Source of the DNA: Streptomyces spiroverticillatus
Lineage (GTDB): Bacteria; Actinomycetota; Actinomycetes; Streptomycetales; Streptomycetaceae
DNA: 64,000 bases
Direction: 5' to 3'
Assembly: GCA_014650415.1 (NCBI GenBank)
Contig: BMUX01000006.1
Coordinates: 310,001-374,000, forward strand
Made by a program: the position numbers and the translations under genes. Positions 18,314 to 26,665 of this stretch are shown here, piece by piece (position 1 is the stretch's first letter; every line of letters begins with the position of its first letter). The notes under the pieces were generated by a model that worked only from the letters and a program-made list of their open reading frames with translations, did no database searches and was not told where the DNA came from.

Positions 18314-18994
18314 TCAGCCGCAGAAGCGCAAGGTGTCCAGGCGGCCGGACACGGCCTCGGCGACGGCACCGGTGATCGTCTTGATCGAGGCGAGCTCCGC
18401 CGCGCCGTGCACCTCGGCGAGGGGGCCGTCCAGGGCCGTCCAGTCCGCCAGCCGGCGCCGGGGAATCCCCGGGAACGCCACGTGGTGCAGCCCGGTGGCC
18501 CGCAACAGGGCCGCGACCTGCGTGACAGTCCGGCTGACCGGTGCGTACCCGAAGAACGCCAGCCGTACGTCGGCGAGCAGGCGCTCGTACTGCGCGGGCC
18601 GCTTCGGCGCGTACGCCTCCAGCCGGATGCCGAAACTCCGGCGCACCGTGCGGTCGACCGTGCCCGAGCGCACCAGGTGGCCGAGCGTGTCGCCATAGGC
18701 GTGGAACGCCAGGTTCTCCACCCAGCGGCCCACGCCCGCCACCCGCGCCGACGAGCCCACGCGGTCCAGGACCCGGTCCACGTGGGCGAGCCCGGTCGGG
18801 CAGGTGTCCACCGCGGCGATGCCGCCGTGGTGGACCCGCAGCCGTCCCTGGACACACAGGGACGTCAGCAGGGCGCCCGCCACCCCGATGTCCAGCTCGA
18901 TCCTGCGCGACCCCGGATTCCCGTCGAGGATTCCGGTGCACAGCAGCAGATAGAGACCGGGCAGGGCGAAGGGGTCACGGGGCGGGGTCGGCAT
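18314..18994 (-). CDS. GPP34 (GOLPH3-like) family protein
   Basis: A 226-residue protein with the GPP34 pattern: an N-terminal LYLLLCTGILDG strand-helix, VAGALLTSLCVQGRLRV, a helical region ending DTLGHLVRSGTV, and a C-terminal paired-helix segment SIKTITGAVAEAV. In eukaryotes GOLPH3/Vps74 binds phosphoinositide and keeps glycosyltransferases in the Golgi. Bacterial homologues, frequent in Streptomyces, have no settled role. It lies 9 bp after the carbamoyltransferase and before a glycosyltransferase, an arrangement that echoes the eukaryotic partnership. Family assignment is by pattern only. Confidence 0.6.
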   Translation of the reverse strand: MPTPPRDPFALPGLYLLLCTGILDGNPGSRRIELDIGVAGALLTSLCVQGRLRVHHGGIAAVDTCPTGLAHVDRVLDRVGSSARVAGVGRWVENLAFHAYGDTLGHLVRSGTVDRTVRRSFGIRLEAYAPKRPAQYERLLADVRLAFFGYAPVSRTVTQVAALLRATGLHHVAFPGIPRRRLADWTALDGPLAEVHGAAELASIKTITGAVAEAVSGRLDTLRFCG

Positions 18995-19003
18995 GGCGCT
19001 GGG

Positions 19004-20734
19004 TCACTTTCCGCCGACGGCCGTGTTCTTGCTGTAGAGCGTGCCGTCGGCCCACACGTGGTCCGTGCCGCCCCAGCGCATCGCCGACGCGGCGTCCGGG
19101 AAGAAGCCGTGGCCGTTCAGATTGGCGCTGGTGTTGCACAGCACGGGTATGCCGCTGAGCGCGTGGTAGGCGCGCAGCAGGGTGGTGAGGACCGGGTCCT
19201 CTTCCGAGCTGACGGTCTGCAGACGGGCCGTGCCGTCGAGGTGGATGACGGCCGGTACCTTGTCCAGCCACGCGGGGCGCACATCGTGGTCGAAGAGCAT
19301 GTACGGGTCCGGGGTGCCCGGATCGAAGATCTCCTCGGCGTGCTCGACCAGGCAGATGGGGGCCACCGGGCGGTAGTGCTCGCGCTTCTTGACGTCGTTC
19401 AGGACGTCCTTCATCGCGGGGTCGTTGGCCGGGGCGATGATGCTGCGTGCGCCCAGGGCGCGCGGGCCGAGCTCCGCGTTGCCCTGCAGGAACACCAGCG
19501 GCTTGTTCTCCTCGTGCAGCAGCCGCGCGACCTCCTCGACGGAGCAGCCGCGCGCCGACCAGCCTTCCGGTACCTCGGACGTGGTGACGAGCGACGGGCC
19601 GGTGCGGGCGTGCCACTGGACCGCGGAGACCCCGCCCTTGTCGTGCGCGACGGCGACGGCGCCGGTGCCGATGGCCGAGCCGGAGTCGTCCGGGAACGGC
19701 GGCACCCAGACGTCGTTGAAGATCGGGTGGGCGCGCAGGGCGCTGTTCCACTTGATGTTCAGGGCGCAGCCGCCGGCGAAGGACAGGTTCCAGGGGCCGT
19801 CGCCCTTCCAGCGGCGGATCTTGTCGGCGATGCGCTCGACGAGGAGGTCCTCCATGAACTGGTGCATGCTGGCCAGCACGTCCTCGTCGCTGACGCCCAG
19901 TGCGCCGATCCGCTCGGCGGCGTCGCTCAGATACCGGTGGGCGTAGCGGTGCGACGGCTCGCCGTTGCTGCCGCAGCCGGTCACGGCCCGCCGGTACTCG
20001 GCGACGGCCTCGGTGGGCGCTTCGAAGTTGTGGTGGTAGGCGTCGCGCAGGGCCTCCTGGATGGCGTCCTTGGGCTGCCCCAGGGCGATGTACGCCATCA
20101 GCTTGCCGGCCACCGACAGGTCGTCGACCACCTGGGAGCGGTCGTCGGCCTTGCGGGCCCACGGCCCGTAGTACTGGGCGGCCATCGCGTACGAGTGCCC
20201 GATCAGCGGGAAGACCTCGCCGCCGTTCTCGACGGTGCCCTTGGCGGCGTCGACGAAGTAGAGGCGCGGGAAGGTGCCGCCGTCCCAGACGAGCACGAAC
20301 GAGTCCTCGCCGCGGGCGGCGAAGGGGCTGGAACAGTAGGCGGCCCCGAAGTGACTCGACACATGGACGTAGCTGTCGTACGTCACCGTCTTCCCGCCGA
20401 TGGGAATCTCGCCGGAGAAGGCGGGGCGGATCAGGCTCGGCACCTCCTCCGTCTCGCGATAGGGCGCCACTGCCAGCTCCAGTGGCGTGCCGTGGTCCAG
20501 GACGGAGATCCGGCCGGAGGTGCGTCCGTCCCAGCCGTCGAGGGCCCAGCGATCGACGTCCGAGACGCGGAAGCCGTACGCGTCGAGGAGTTCGGGGATC
20601 AGGGAAAGGTCGGAGACCGGGCTGTAGCGCGGGTTGTTGGCGAGCTTCTGCACCTCGACGTGGAACAACAGCTTGTCGTCGTCGAACAGAGCGAGTCCGC
20701 CGCTGTGCGTCAACTTGAGGCCTGCGGTGAGCAT
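19004..20734 (-). CDS. O-carbamoyltransferase (NodU/CmcH/TobZ family)
   Basis: A 576-residue enzyme expected to transfer the carbamoyl group of carbamoyl phosphate to an alcohol through a carbamoyl-adenylate. The N-terminal Kae1-like domain has the HxxxH metal site in HVSSHFGAAY and the Asp in LVWDGGTF. The C-terminal YrdC-like half has FLQGNAELGPRALGARSI and KKREHYRPVAPI. Length fits antibiotic O-carbamoyltransferases of cephamycin, novobiocin and tobramycin pathways. ATG 20734 has AGGAAG. First gene of a leftward run with GPP34 and a glycosyltransferase; the acceptor could be Ser, the beta-hydroxylated residue or a sugar. Confidence 0.9.
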   Translation of the reverse strand: MLTAGLKLTHSGGLALFDDDKLLFHVEVQKLANNPRYSPVSDLSLIPELLDAYGFRVSDVDRWALDGWDGRTSGRISVLDHGTPLELAVAPYRETEEVPSLIRPAFSGEIPIGGKTVTYDSYVHVSSHFGAAYCSSPFAARGEDSFVLVWDGGTFPRLYFVDAAKGTVENGGEVFPLIGHSYAMAAQYYGPWARKADDRSQVVDDLSVAGKLMAYIALGQPKDAIQEALRDAYHHNFEAPTEAVAEYRRAVTGCGSNGEPSHRYAHRYLSDAAERIGALGVSDEDVLASMHQFMEDLLVERIADKIRRWKGDGPWNLSFAGGCALNIKWNSALRAHPIFNDVWVPPFPDDSGSAIGTGAVAVAHDKGGVSAVQWHARTGPSLVTTSEVPEGWSARGCSVEEVARLLHEENKPLVFLQGNAELGPRALGARSIIAPANDPAMKDVLNDVKKREHYRPVAPICLVEHAEEIFDPGTPDPYMLFDHDVRPAWLDKVPAVIHLDGTARLQTVSSEEDPVLTTLLRAYHALSGIPVLCNTSANLNGHGFFPDAASAMRWGGTDHVWADGTLYSKNTAVGGK

Positions 20735-21044
20735 CTTGGTGCTTCCTAACGTCTCGAAGGGCAGGGGAAGTGAAGCCGGGGCAACGGCGGGGGGCGACGC
20801 CTGGGGAAGGGGCGGGGCGAAGGGGGTGCCGTGGCCGGGGCCGGGCCCGCGGGACGCCGCGGCGGGGAGCCCGGCCCGGTGGAGAGCGGGGCGGTGCCGA
20901 CGTGTGCTTCTCGCGTGTCCGCACCGGCGGACCGGAAAGCCGGCCGTACGCACCAGGAGCCGTCGCTGCTGGGATACGGCTGCAGCTTGCCACAGCATTC
21001 GGCCGGCGCGGAAGCCGTAACGGCCGGTCCGGGAAATTCCTTTC

Positions 21045-21076
21045 TGGCAGGGCGTTGACGTGGCAGCACCCTGCCA
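21045..21076. promoter_or_regulatory. Inverted repeat in the divergent control region
   Basis: Perfect arms TGGCAGGG (21045-21052) and CCCTGCCA (21069-21076) with a 16-base spacer that holds GTTGACG and a third TGGCAG. It lies in the 450-bp gap between the leftward carbamoyltransferase run and the rightward diiron oxygenase run, which must hold both promoters. A second small inverted pair, TTGT/ACAA, occurs near 21118-21131. No gene is seen in 20735-21184. Confidence 0.4.
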
Positions 21077-21184
21077 GCTTCGGCCGCTGACACGGGACAA
21101 CGTCATGCTCAATCCTTTTGTCGTGTACAACAGTTCGCCCATTACCGGCAGATGTGTGGGCGGCTGGTCGAAAGGGATGGTGGC

Positions 21185-22228
21185 ATGTCGGAAACCCGGC
21201 AGAAGGACTTGCCCTTGCTGAGTGGCTTCGTGGAGGCGCTGAATTTCCCGGTGCCTGAGATCTGGAGGGAGTTGACCGAGAACTTCGACGAACGGGCCGC
21301 CCTGGTCCGGGAATGCCGTGAACTCGCGGCCCTGGCCTTCGAGGAGAAGGACGCGGAGGCACACGCACGTCTGCACGACGTGCTCACGGACGTGTACGCC
21401 TACGAGTTCAGCCAGGCGGCTGCGGGCAGTCCGGACCTGGACACCCAGCCGGTGCTCAAGGACGTCGTCGGCGTCCTGGAGAACGCCGTGCTGGAGGACG
21501 AGTTCCGCCAGGTTCCCGAGGAATGGCTCAAGGACTACCCGACCGACGGCAAGGGATACGTCCGCTGGCTCAAGGCCCACATTCAGAATCACCCGGCGGC
21601 TTCACACCCGATGTACTCGACCCGGCTGGCCGAGGCCCCGGTCGACGACATTCGTTTTCTGCTCGCCCAGGAAACCTCGCTCGACCCGCGTTTCGACGAC
21701 ATTCTCGCGGTGATGCAACTCGGTGCAAGGGGTGCCGAGAAGATGGAGATCGCGAACAACTACTGGGACGAGATGGGCAATGGGAATTTCAGCGAGGTGC
21801 ACACCACGCTGTTCTCGCAGTGCCTTGATTCCATCGATGTCGACGCGACGTACATCGAGGAGAATCTGCTGCTCGAGGCGAAGGAATGCGGCAACATATC
21901 CGCCGCCATAGCCCTCACCCGGCGCCATTACCTGCGTGCCATCGGGTACTTCGGCGTGACCGAGTTCCTGGCGCCGCGCCGCTTCCGCGAGCTGGTCACC
22001 GCCTGGGACCGCCTCGAGCTGCCCGCCGTGGGCAAGACGTACCACGACATCCACATCGGCGTCGACGCCAAGCACGCGGCCGGCTGGTACAAGAACGTCA
22101 TCGGCCCCGTCATCGAGCGCGACCCGGATGCGGGCCGGGAGATCGCGCTCGGCACGTTCGTGCGCCTCAACACGTCGCAGCGCTATCTCGACCGGGTGCT
22201 CGCCCACTGCGAGAACCGGGCCGCCTGA
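21185..22228 (+). CDS. Haem-oxygenase-like diiron oxygenase (HrmI/BelK-type)
   Basis: A 347-residue member of the iron-containing redox / HDO superfamily. A full ligand set is visible: Glu163, Glu196, His206, then His290-x3-Asp294-x2-His297, the same spacing as in SznF-type diiron N-oxygenases. HrmI (hormaomycin) and BelK (belactosin) are HDO enzymes that oxidise the side-chain amine of lysine to a nitro group. The next gene is an Fe/2OG oxygenase, as expected for nitrocyclopropane formation, and a molybdopterin oxidoreductase follows. Assignment to that branch rests on this context; other HDO reactions are possible. ATG 21185 has AAAGGGA. It heads the rightward run. Confidence 0.8.
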   Translation: MSETRQKDLPLLSGFVEALNFPVPEIWRELTENFDERAALVRECRELAALAFEEKDAEAHARLHDVLTDVYAYEFSQAAAGSPDLDTQPVLKDVVGVLENAVLEDEFRQVPEEWLKDYPTDGKGYVRWLKAHIQNHPAASHPMYSTRLAEAPVDDIRFLLAQETSLDPRFDDILAVMQLGARGAEKMEIANNYWDEMGNGNFSEVHTTLFSQCLDSIDVDATYIEENLLLEAKECGNISAAIALTRRHYLRAIGYFGVTEFLAPRRFRELVTAWDRLELPAVGKTYHDIHIGVDAKHAAGWYKNVIGPVIERDPDAGREIALGTFVRLNTSQRYLDRVLAHCENRAA

Positions 22229-22284
22229 GCCCGCGCCCGCACCCTTCCCACCCTTCCCCGCGCTCCGACAGAAAGGCACTCCAC

Positions 22285-22968
22285 ATGGCTCTCAACGAGC
22301 AGGGCTTCTCCGTATTCGATCTTCCCGCGACGGGAAGCGACATCCTGGAGAGCTTCGGCGATCTGGCCTTTGACGAGTACATCGGCAACGGCAATCGCTG
22401 GCGCCGATTCTCCCAGTACAAGCTCGTGCACAAGGACGGCGCATGGGACTTCGAGCGCCTGCCGCACCGCCCCTACGTCACCTACTCCAAGTTCAACCCG
22501 ATCGCGGGCGGCATCCGGCGCCACTACCAACCGATCGAGGTCGACTTCACCGAGCACATCCAGGCGGCCTGCTCGCAGATCCCGCTCCCCGAGGACGACG
22601 TCTGGCAGATCAACGTCCACCAGTACCGCGTCGTCGCCACCAAGGACCTGCAGGGCGTCGTCGTGCCCGAGGGCGTGCACCAGGACGGCCACGAGTTCGT
22701 GGTGATCTCCGTGTACCGGCGGGCCGGCATCACCGGTGCCGAGCTGACGCTGCGTACCGGGGACGACAAGGACACGCCGATCCACACCACCACGATCCAG
22801 GAGGGCGAGGCCGTCGCCTTCGACGACCGTGCTCTGTGGCACTACGTGACCGACATCGTGCCCGTCGAGGACGAGGGTTACCGCGACATCACCGTCGTCT
22901 CCTTCTCCCGCTGGCACGAGCGCTGGTACGGCGAGGACTTCGAGGACGAGGCCGTCGGCCAGGGATGA
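22285..22968 (+). CDS. Fe(II)/2-oxoglutarate oxygenase (HrmJ/BelL or IDO-like)
   Basis: A 227-residue 2OG-Fe dioxygenase of the family that includes isoleucine dioxygenase. Iron ligands are His132 and Asp134 in GVHQDGHEFV and His186 in ALWHYV. VISVYRRAGITGAELTLR and the late DITVVSFSRWH fit the family. Two roles are plausible: ring closure of 6-nitronorleucine to a nitrocyclopropyl amino acid, as by HrmJ/BelL, or hydroxylation of a free amino acid. The HDO gene upstream and molybdenum enzyme downstream favour the first. GAAAGG stands before ATG 22285. The DapF-like gene follows within 9 bp. Confidence 0.8.
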   Translation: MALNEQGFSVFDLPATGSDILESFGDLAFDEYIGNGNRWRRFSQYKLVHKDGAWDFERLPHRPYVTYSKFNPIAGGIRRHYQPIEVDFTEHIQAACSQIPLPEDDVWQINVHQYRVVATKDLQGVVVPEGVHQDGHEFVVISVYRRAGITGAELTLRTGDDKDTPIHTTTIQEGEAVAFDDRALWHYVTDIVPVEDEGYRDITVVSFSRWHERWYGEDFEDEAVGQG

Positions 22969-22976
22969 GAGCCGCG

Positions 22977-23840
22977 ATGAACGGCGTCGTCAAGTACCAC
23001 GCCATGGGCAATGACTATCTGGTCGCGGACCCGGAGCGGGCGGGGTTCGGTGTCGATTCGGCCGTTGCGCGGATCCTGTGCGACCGGAACGCCGGACTCG
23101 GTGCCGACGGGGTGCTCTACGGTCCGCTGGCGGACCCCGGCACCCCCGGGACGTACCACCTGCGGATCTTCAACGCCGACGGCACCGAGTGCGCACGCAG
23201 CGGCAACGGGCTTCGCCTCTTCGCCCGTTATCTGCGCGAGCACGGGTACACCGACCGCGACGAGGTCGTTCTGCACACCCTCGGCGGTGCCGTACGGGTC
23301 CGCCACAGCGGCGGCCCGGACGGCACCGGCACCGTCGACCTGGGCGGCTGGAGCCACCACGACCCCCAGCGCCCCGCCGACGCCGCACTGATCGACGAAC
23401 CCATCGAGGTCGCGGGCGTCCGGCTGAGGGTCACCACGGTGCACAACGGGGTGCCGCACGCCGTTCTCCCGGTGGCCGACGCGAGCGCCGAACTCGCCCG
23501 CGAACTGGGTCCGTTGCTCGTCGAGCACCCCGCCTTCAGCGACCGGATGAACATCGAGTTCCTGACCGTCGAGGAGCGGAACACGGTCCGCGTCGAGGTG
23601 TGGGAGCGCGGCGCCGGCCACACCCGGGCCTCGGGCAGCGGTGCGTGCGCCGCCGTGTGCGCCGCGTACCGCCTGGGGCTCGTGGACGCCGGTGTGACGG
23701 TGCGCATGCCCGGCGGGTCCGTGGGCGTCGACATCGTCGACGGCGAGCGCGTCCTGCTCACCGGGCCGAGCCGTGAGGTCGGCACCACGATCCTCGCCGA
23801 CGAATTCCGCGCTCTGCTCCAGGTGGAGCCGGCACGGTGA
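22977..23840 (+). CDS. DapF-fold protein with both catalytic Cys replaced by Ser
   Basis: A 287-residue homologue of diaminopimelate epimerase with both halves of the pseudo-symmetric fold: VVKYHAMGNDYLV, FNADGTECARSGNGLR, VHNGVPHAVL and WERGAGHTRASGSGAC. In DapF the two catalytic Cys stand just before GNG and GTG/GSG. Here both are Ser (Ser75 and Ser219), while the substrate-binding Asn and Glu-Arg residues remain. It should therefore not use the normal two-thiol racemisation. It could be a weak epimerase, an isomerase (compare PhzF, same fold without Cys) or a binding protein. Its place inside the oxygenase/molybdenum cassette points to the modified amino acid as substrate. ATG 22965, overlapping the upstream stop, is an alternative start. 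Confidence 0.82.
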   Translation: MNGVVKYHAMGNDYLVADPERAGFGVDSAVARILCDRNAGLGADGVLYGPLADPGTPGTYHLRIFNADGTECARSGNGLRLFARYLREHGYTDRDEVVLHTLGGAVRVRHSGGPDGTGTVDLGGWSHHDPQRPADAALIDEPIEVAGVRLRVTTVHNGVPHAVLPVADASAELARELGPLLVEHPAFSDRMNIEFLTVEERNTVRVEVWERGAGHTRASGSGACAAVCAAYRLGLVDAGVTVRMPGGSVGVDIVDGERVLLTGPSREVGTTILADEFRALLQVEPAR

Positions 23841-23860
23841 ACCCAAGGAGGACGGCACCC

Positions 23861-25948
23861 GTGGCCAGCACATCCCGCACGCCGGGCCCGGCGTTGAAAC
23901 TCCTGCCCGGAGCCTGCCCGTTGGACTGTCCCGACGGGTGCTCCTGGCAGGTGGAGGTCGACGAAGAGGGCACCGCCGTCGCCCTGCGCGGCACCCCCGA
24001 CCACCCCTACACGCGCGGCACCCTGTGCGTGAAGGTCAACCAGTACCTGGAGCACACCCGAGCGCCCGACCGCCTCCTGCACCCGATGCGCCGCGTCGGC
24101 CGCAAGGGCGAGGGCCGCTTCGAGCGGATCGGCTGGGACGAGGCCCTGGACGAGATCGCGGGCCGGCTCGCAGGCGTCGTCGAGCAGTACGGCGGCGAGG
24201 CCGTCTGGCCCTACCAGGGCACCGGAAACCTCGGCTACATCCAGGGACTTCAAGGGCGCGCCGGCAGCCGGCTGTGGAACAGCATCGGGGCATCGCGCCA
24301 CGACATGACGATCTGCTCCGTGGCCGGGCTCGTGGGCACCGCATACGCGCTGGGCACCAGCCGCGGCATGGACCCCGAGGACCTGCGCCACTCCAAACTG
24401 ATCCTGCTGTGGGGCGGCAACACCCTCACCACCAGCCACCACCTGTGGAAGGTGGTCGGCGAGGCACAGCGGGCCGGCGCACACGTGGTGGTCATCGACC
24501 CCGTGCGCACCCGCACCGCGCGACTGGCCGACGAGCACCTGCCGCTGCGCCCCGGCACGGACGCGGCGCTCGTGCTCGGACTGCTGCACGTGGTCGTCGC
24601 GATGGGCGCCGAGGACCGTGCCTATCTGGAGCAGCACACCCGGGGATGGCCGGAGTTCAAGGAGAGGATCGCGACCTTCACCCCCGAGCGCACGGCGGAG
24701 ATCACCGGTCTTCCCGTGGCGGACATCGTGCGCCTCGGCGAGCGCCTCGCCACCACCCGGCCCACCGGCATGAAGGCCGCACAGGGCATCCAGCGGCACG
24801 CGGGCGGCGGCATGGCGCTGCGCACCCTTGCCTGTCTGCCCGGTGTCACCGGCGACTGGAAACTGCCCGGAGGCGGACTCGCGTACTCGACGGACGGCTA
24901 CTTCGGCGGTGACCGAGAGGCCCTGTACCGGGACGACCTGCTGACGCGCCCGGTGCGTGCCCTGTCGATGACCCGGCTGGGCGAGGCCCTGACCACGGTC
25001 AAGGACCCGCCGGTCAAGGCGCTGATCGTCTACGGGGCGAACCCGGCCGCCGCCGTCGGCGGGCAGGAGACCATACGCAGCGGCCTTGCGCGCGAGGACC
25101 TGTTCACCGTGGTGATGGAGCACTTCCACACCGACACGGTGGACTACGCCGACATCGTGCTGCCGGCCACGATGCAGACCGAACACGCCGATCTGCACGA
25201 CGGCTACGGGCACATGTACATCTCCTGGAACGAACCGGCGGTCCGGCCGCCGGGCGAGTGCCTGTCGACGACGGAGACCTTCCGGCGTCTTGCCGCCAGG
25301 CTCGGTCTGGAAGAGCCGAGCCTGTACGCGTCCGACGACGAGCTGGCCCGTGACCTGCTGTCCGGAGGCCATCCGTCACTCGACGGCATCGACCTGGAAC
25401 GGCTGCGCCGCGACGGCTGGGCACGGCTCAACTACCCGAGCCCCTTCGTGCCGTTCTCGGACGGCTTCCCCACCGCGTCGGGGAAGCTGGAGTTCGTCTC
25501 CGATGCCGCCGAGGCGGACGGGCACGACCGGCTCGCGGGCTACACACCCGCGCAAGAGGTGACGGACCCCGAGCTGGCGCGCCGCTTCCCGCTGGTGCTC
25601 ATCTCGTCCGCGTCCCACTTCTTCCTCAACACCACCTTCGGCAACAAGGAATCCTTGATGCGCAGAGCCGGCGGGCCCACCGTCGAACTGCATGCCGACG
25701 ACGCGGCGGCCCGGGGGCTGACCGAGGGCCAACAGGTACGGATCTTCAACGACCGCGGAGCCTTCGAAGCGAAGCTGAGCGTGACGGACTCCGTGCGCCC
25801 CGGGATCGCCCGCACCACCAAGGGGCACTGGTCGAGGCTCACCGGCGGAGCGCCCGGGGTCAACGCCACGGTGGCCGAGCGGGACGCGGACATGGGAGGC
25901 GGCGCCGTCTACCAGGACAACCGGGTGGAGGTCAGCGGCCTGAGATGA
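23861..25948 (+). CDS. Molybdopterin oxidoreductase with N-terminal 4Fe-4S site (BelN-like)
   Basis: A 695-residue enzyme of the DMSO reductase/formate dehydrogenase family. Cys19, Cys23, Cys27 and Cys56 (CPLDCPDGC and GTLC) form the 4Fe-4S site. Typical molybdopterin segments follow: GSRLWNSIG, LLWGGNTLTTSH, VVIDPVRTRTA, KALIVYGANPAA, and the C-terminal dinucleotide domain with VYQDNRVEV. There is no Tat signal, so it is cytoplasmic. In belactosin biosynthesis a molybdopterin enzyme (BelN) is credited with reducing the nitro group to give aminocyclopropylalanine; the same neighbourhood here suggests that role. GTG 23861 has AAGGAGG; GTG 23837 overlaps the previous stop but has no site. Confidence 0.82.
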   Translation: MASTSRTPGPALKLLPGACPLDCPDGCSWQVEVDEEGTAVALRGTPDHPYTRGTLCVKVNQYLEHTRAPDRLLHPMRRVGRKGEGRFERIGWDEALDEIAGRLAGVVEQYGGEAVWPYQGTGNLGYIQGLQGRAGSRLWNSIGASRHDMTICSVAGLVGTAYALGTSRGMDPEDLRHSKLILLWGGNTLTTSHHLWKVVGEAQRAGAHVVVIDPVRTRTARLADEHLPLRPGTDAALVLGLLHVVVAMGAEDRAYLEQHTRGWPEFKERIATFTPERTAEITGLPVADIVRLGERLATTRPTGMKAAQGIQRHAGGGMALRTLACLPGVTGDWKLPGGGLAYSTDGYFGGDREALYRDDLLTRPVRALSMTRLGEALTTVKDPPVKALIVYGANPAAAVGGQETIRSGLAREDLFTVVMEHFHTDTVDYADIVLPATMQTEHADLHDGYGHMYISWNEPAVRPPGECLSTTETFRRLAARLGLEEPSLYASDDELARDLLSGGHPSLDGIDLERLRRDGWARLNYPSPFVPFSDGFPTASGKLEFVSDAAEADGHDRLAGYTPAQEVTDPELARRFPLVLISSASHFFLNTTFGNKESLMRRAGGPTVELHADDAAARGLTEGQQVRIFNDRGAFEAKLSVTDSVRPGIARTTKGHWSRLTGGAPGVNATVAERDADMGGGAVYQDNRVEVSGLR

Positions 25949-25960
25949 ATGACAAGGCCG

Positions 25961-26010
25961 AGCCCCACCGCAACGCACAGCCCCACCGCAACGCACAGCC
26001 CCACCGCTCC
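25961..26010. repeat. 18-bp tandem repeat after a stop codon
   Basis: AGCCCCACCGCAACGCAC at 25961-25978 is repeated exactly at 25979-25996 and in part from 25997. It begins 12 bp after the molybdopterin gene stop. A 40-codon frame (ATG 25945) crosses it, overlaps the next gene and is probably not a gene. Confidence 0.85.
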
Positions 26011-26026
26011 TGGGAAACGGAACATT

Positions 26027-26293
26027 ATGCGTATCGCCGTGGCGTACTTCTTGTCGCCGCCCGGTGAATCCGTCGACATCGACGATTTCTTCCGGTCCGG
26101 AGCGATGCCGAAAGACGGACTCCAGCATGTCCACGTTCACGAATCGTGCGGGCTCGTTCTGGTGACCATGTTTCTGACCGGCCCCGATCGAAGCTCGGCA
26201 ATCGAGGCCGCCGACGGCATCTGTTCCCGCGTCACCGCACAATTCCTCTCCCCGTCCTGGGTGCTGCTCGAAGTGGCGGTATCAGGAGCGTGA
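26027..26293 (+). CDS. Small hypothetical protein
   Basis: An 88-residue protein I cannot assign. It starts MRIAVAYFLSPPGESVDI, has a His-rich HVHVHESCGL segment and a Val/Leu-rich core, and ends VLLEVAVSGA. Predicted alternation of strands and one helix (SSAIEAADGICSRV) suggests a small alpha/beta fold. Similar short proteins are common in Streptomyces NRPS/PKS clusters, without known function. The ribosome site is weak (GGAAACGGA). It lies between the molybdopterin and mbtH genes in the same direction. Confidence 0.55.
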   Translation: MRIAVAYFLSPPGESVDIDDFFRSGAMPKDGLQHVHVHESCGLVLVTMFLTGPDRSSAIEAADGICSRVTAQFLSPSWVLLEVAVSGA

Positions 26294-26467
26294 GGACCGT
26301 GTGCCCCGGGCGTGGAGCCCCGGACGAGGCCGGTGCGCCGGGCCGGGCACCCCCGACCACGGCAACCAGTTGCCGTGGCAGGACTCTGCAGCGTCGGGAC
26401 ATCCCGCACGGCGGACATCGGCGAAAGAATTCAACCGCTAGGACAGACAGGCAGGGGAGCAGCATTC

Positions 26468-26665
26468 ATGTCGGAAATGCAGCCCGTTCGGTACGCCGTC
26501 GTACTGAACCACGAAGAGCAGTATTCGATTTGGCCGGCCACGCGTGACGTTCCGGCGGGATGGCACGCGGAGGGGACAGAAGGGTCGAAAGAAGAATGCC
26601 TTGAACACATCGACCGCGTGTGGACGGACATGCGCCCGCTGAGCGTGAGGACGGTCGGGGCGTGA
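26468..26665 (+). CDS. MbtH-like protein
   Basis: A 65-residue MbtH-family chaperone that binds and activates NRPS adenylation domains. The conserved core is present: NHEEQYSIWP, PAGWHAEG, SKEECLEHIDRVWTDMRPLS, including the family Trp residues. GGGGAG precedes ATG 26468. Its stop overlaps the GTG start of the A-T gene, so it should act first on that A domain and perhaps on the others in the cluster. Confidence 0.95.
   Translation: MSEMQPVRYAVVLNHEEQYSIWPATRDVPAGWHAEGTEGSKEECLEHIDRVWTDMRPLSVRTVGA

Noticed and set aside
22977..23840. Housekeeping diaminopimelate epimerase
   Set aside because: Both catalytic Cys are Ser, and it sits inside the biosynthetic cassette.
25945..26067. 40-codon frame with PHRNAQ repeats overlapping the molybdopterin gene stop
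   Set aside because: It is produced by the tandem DNA repeat and overlaps a more credible small protein; no conserved features.
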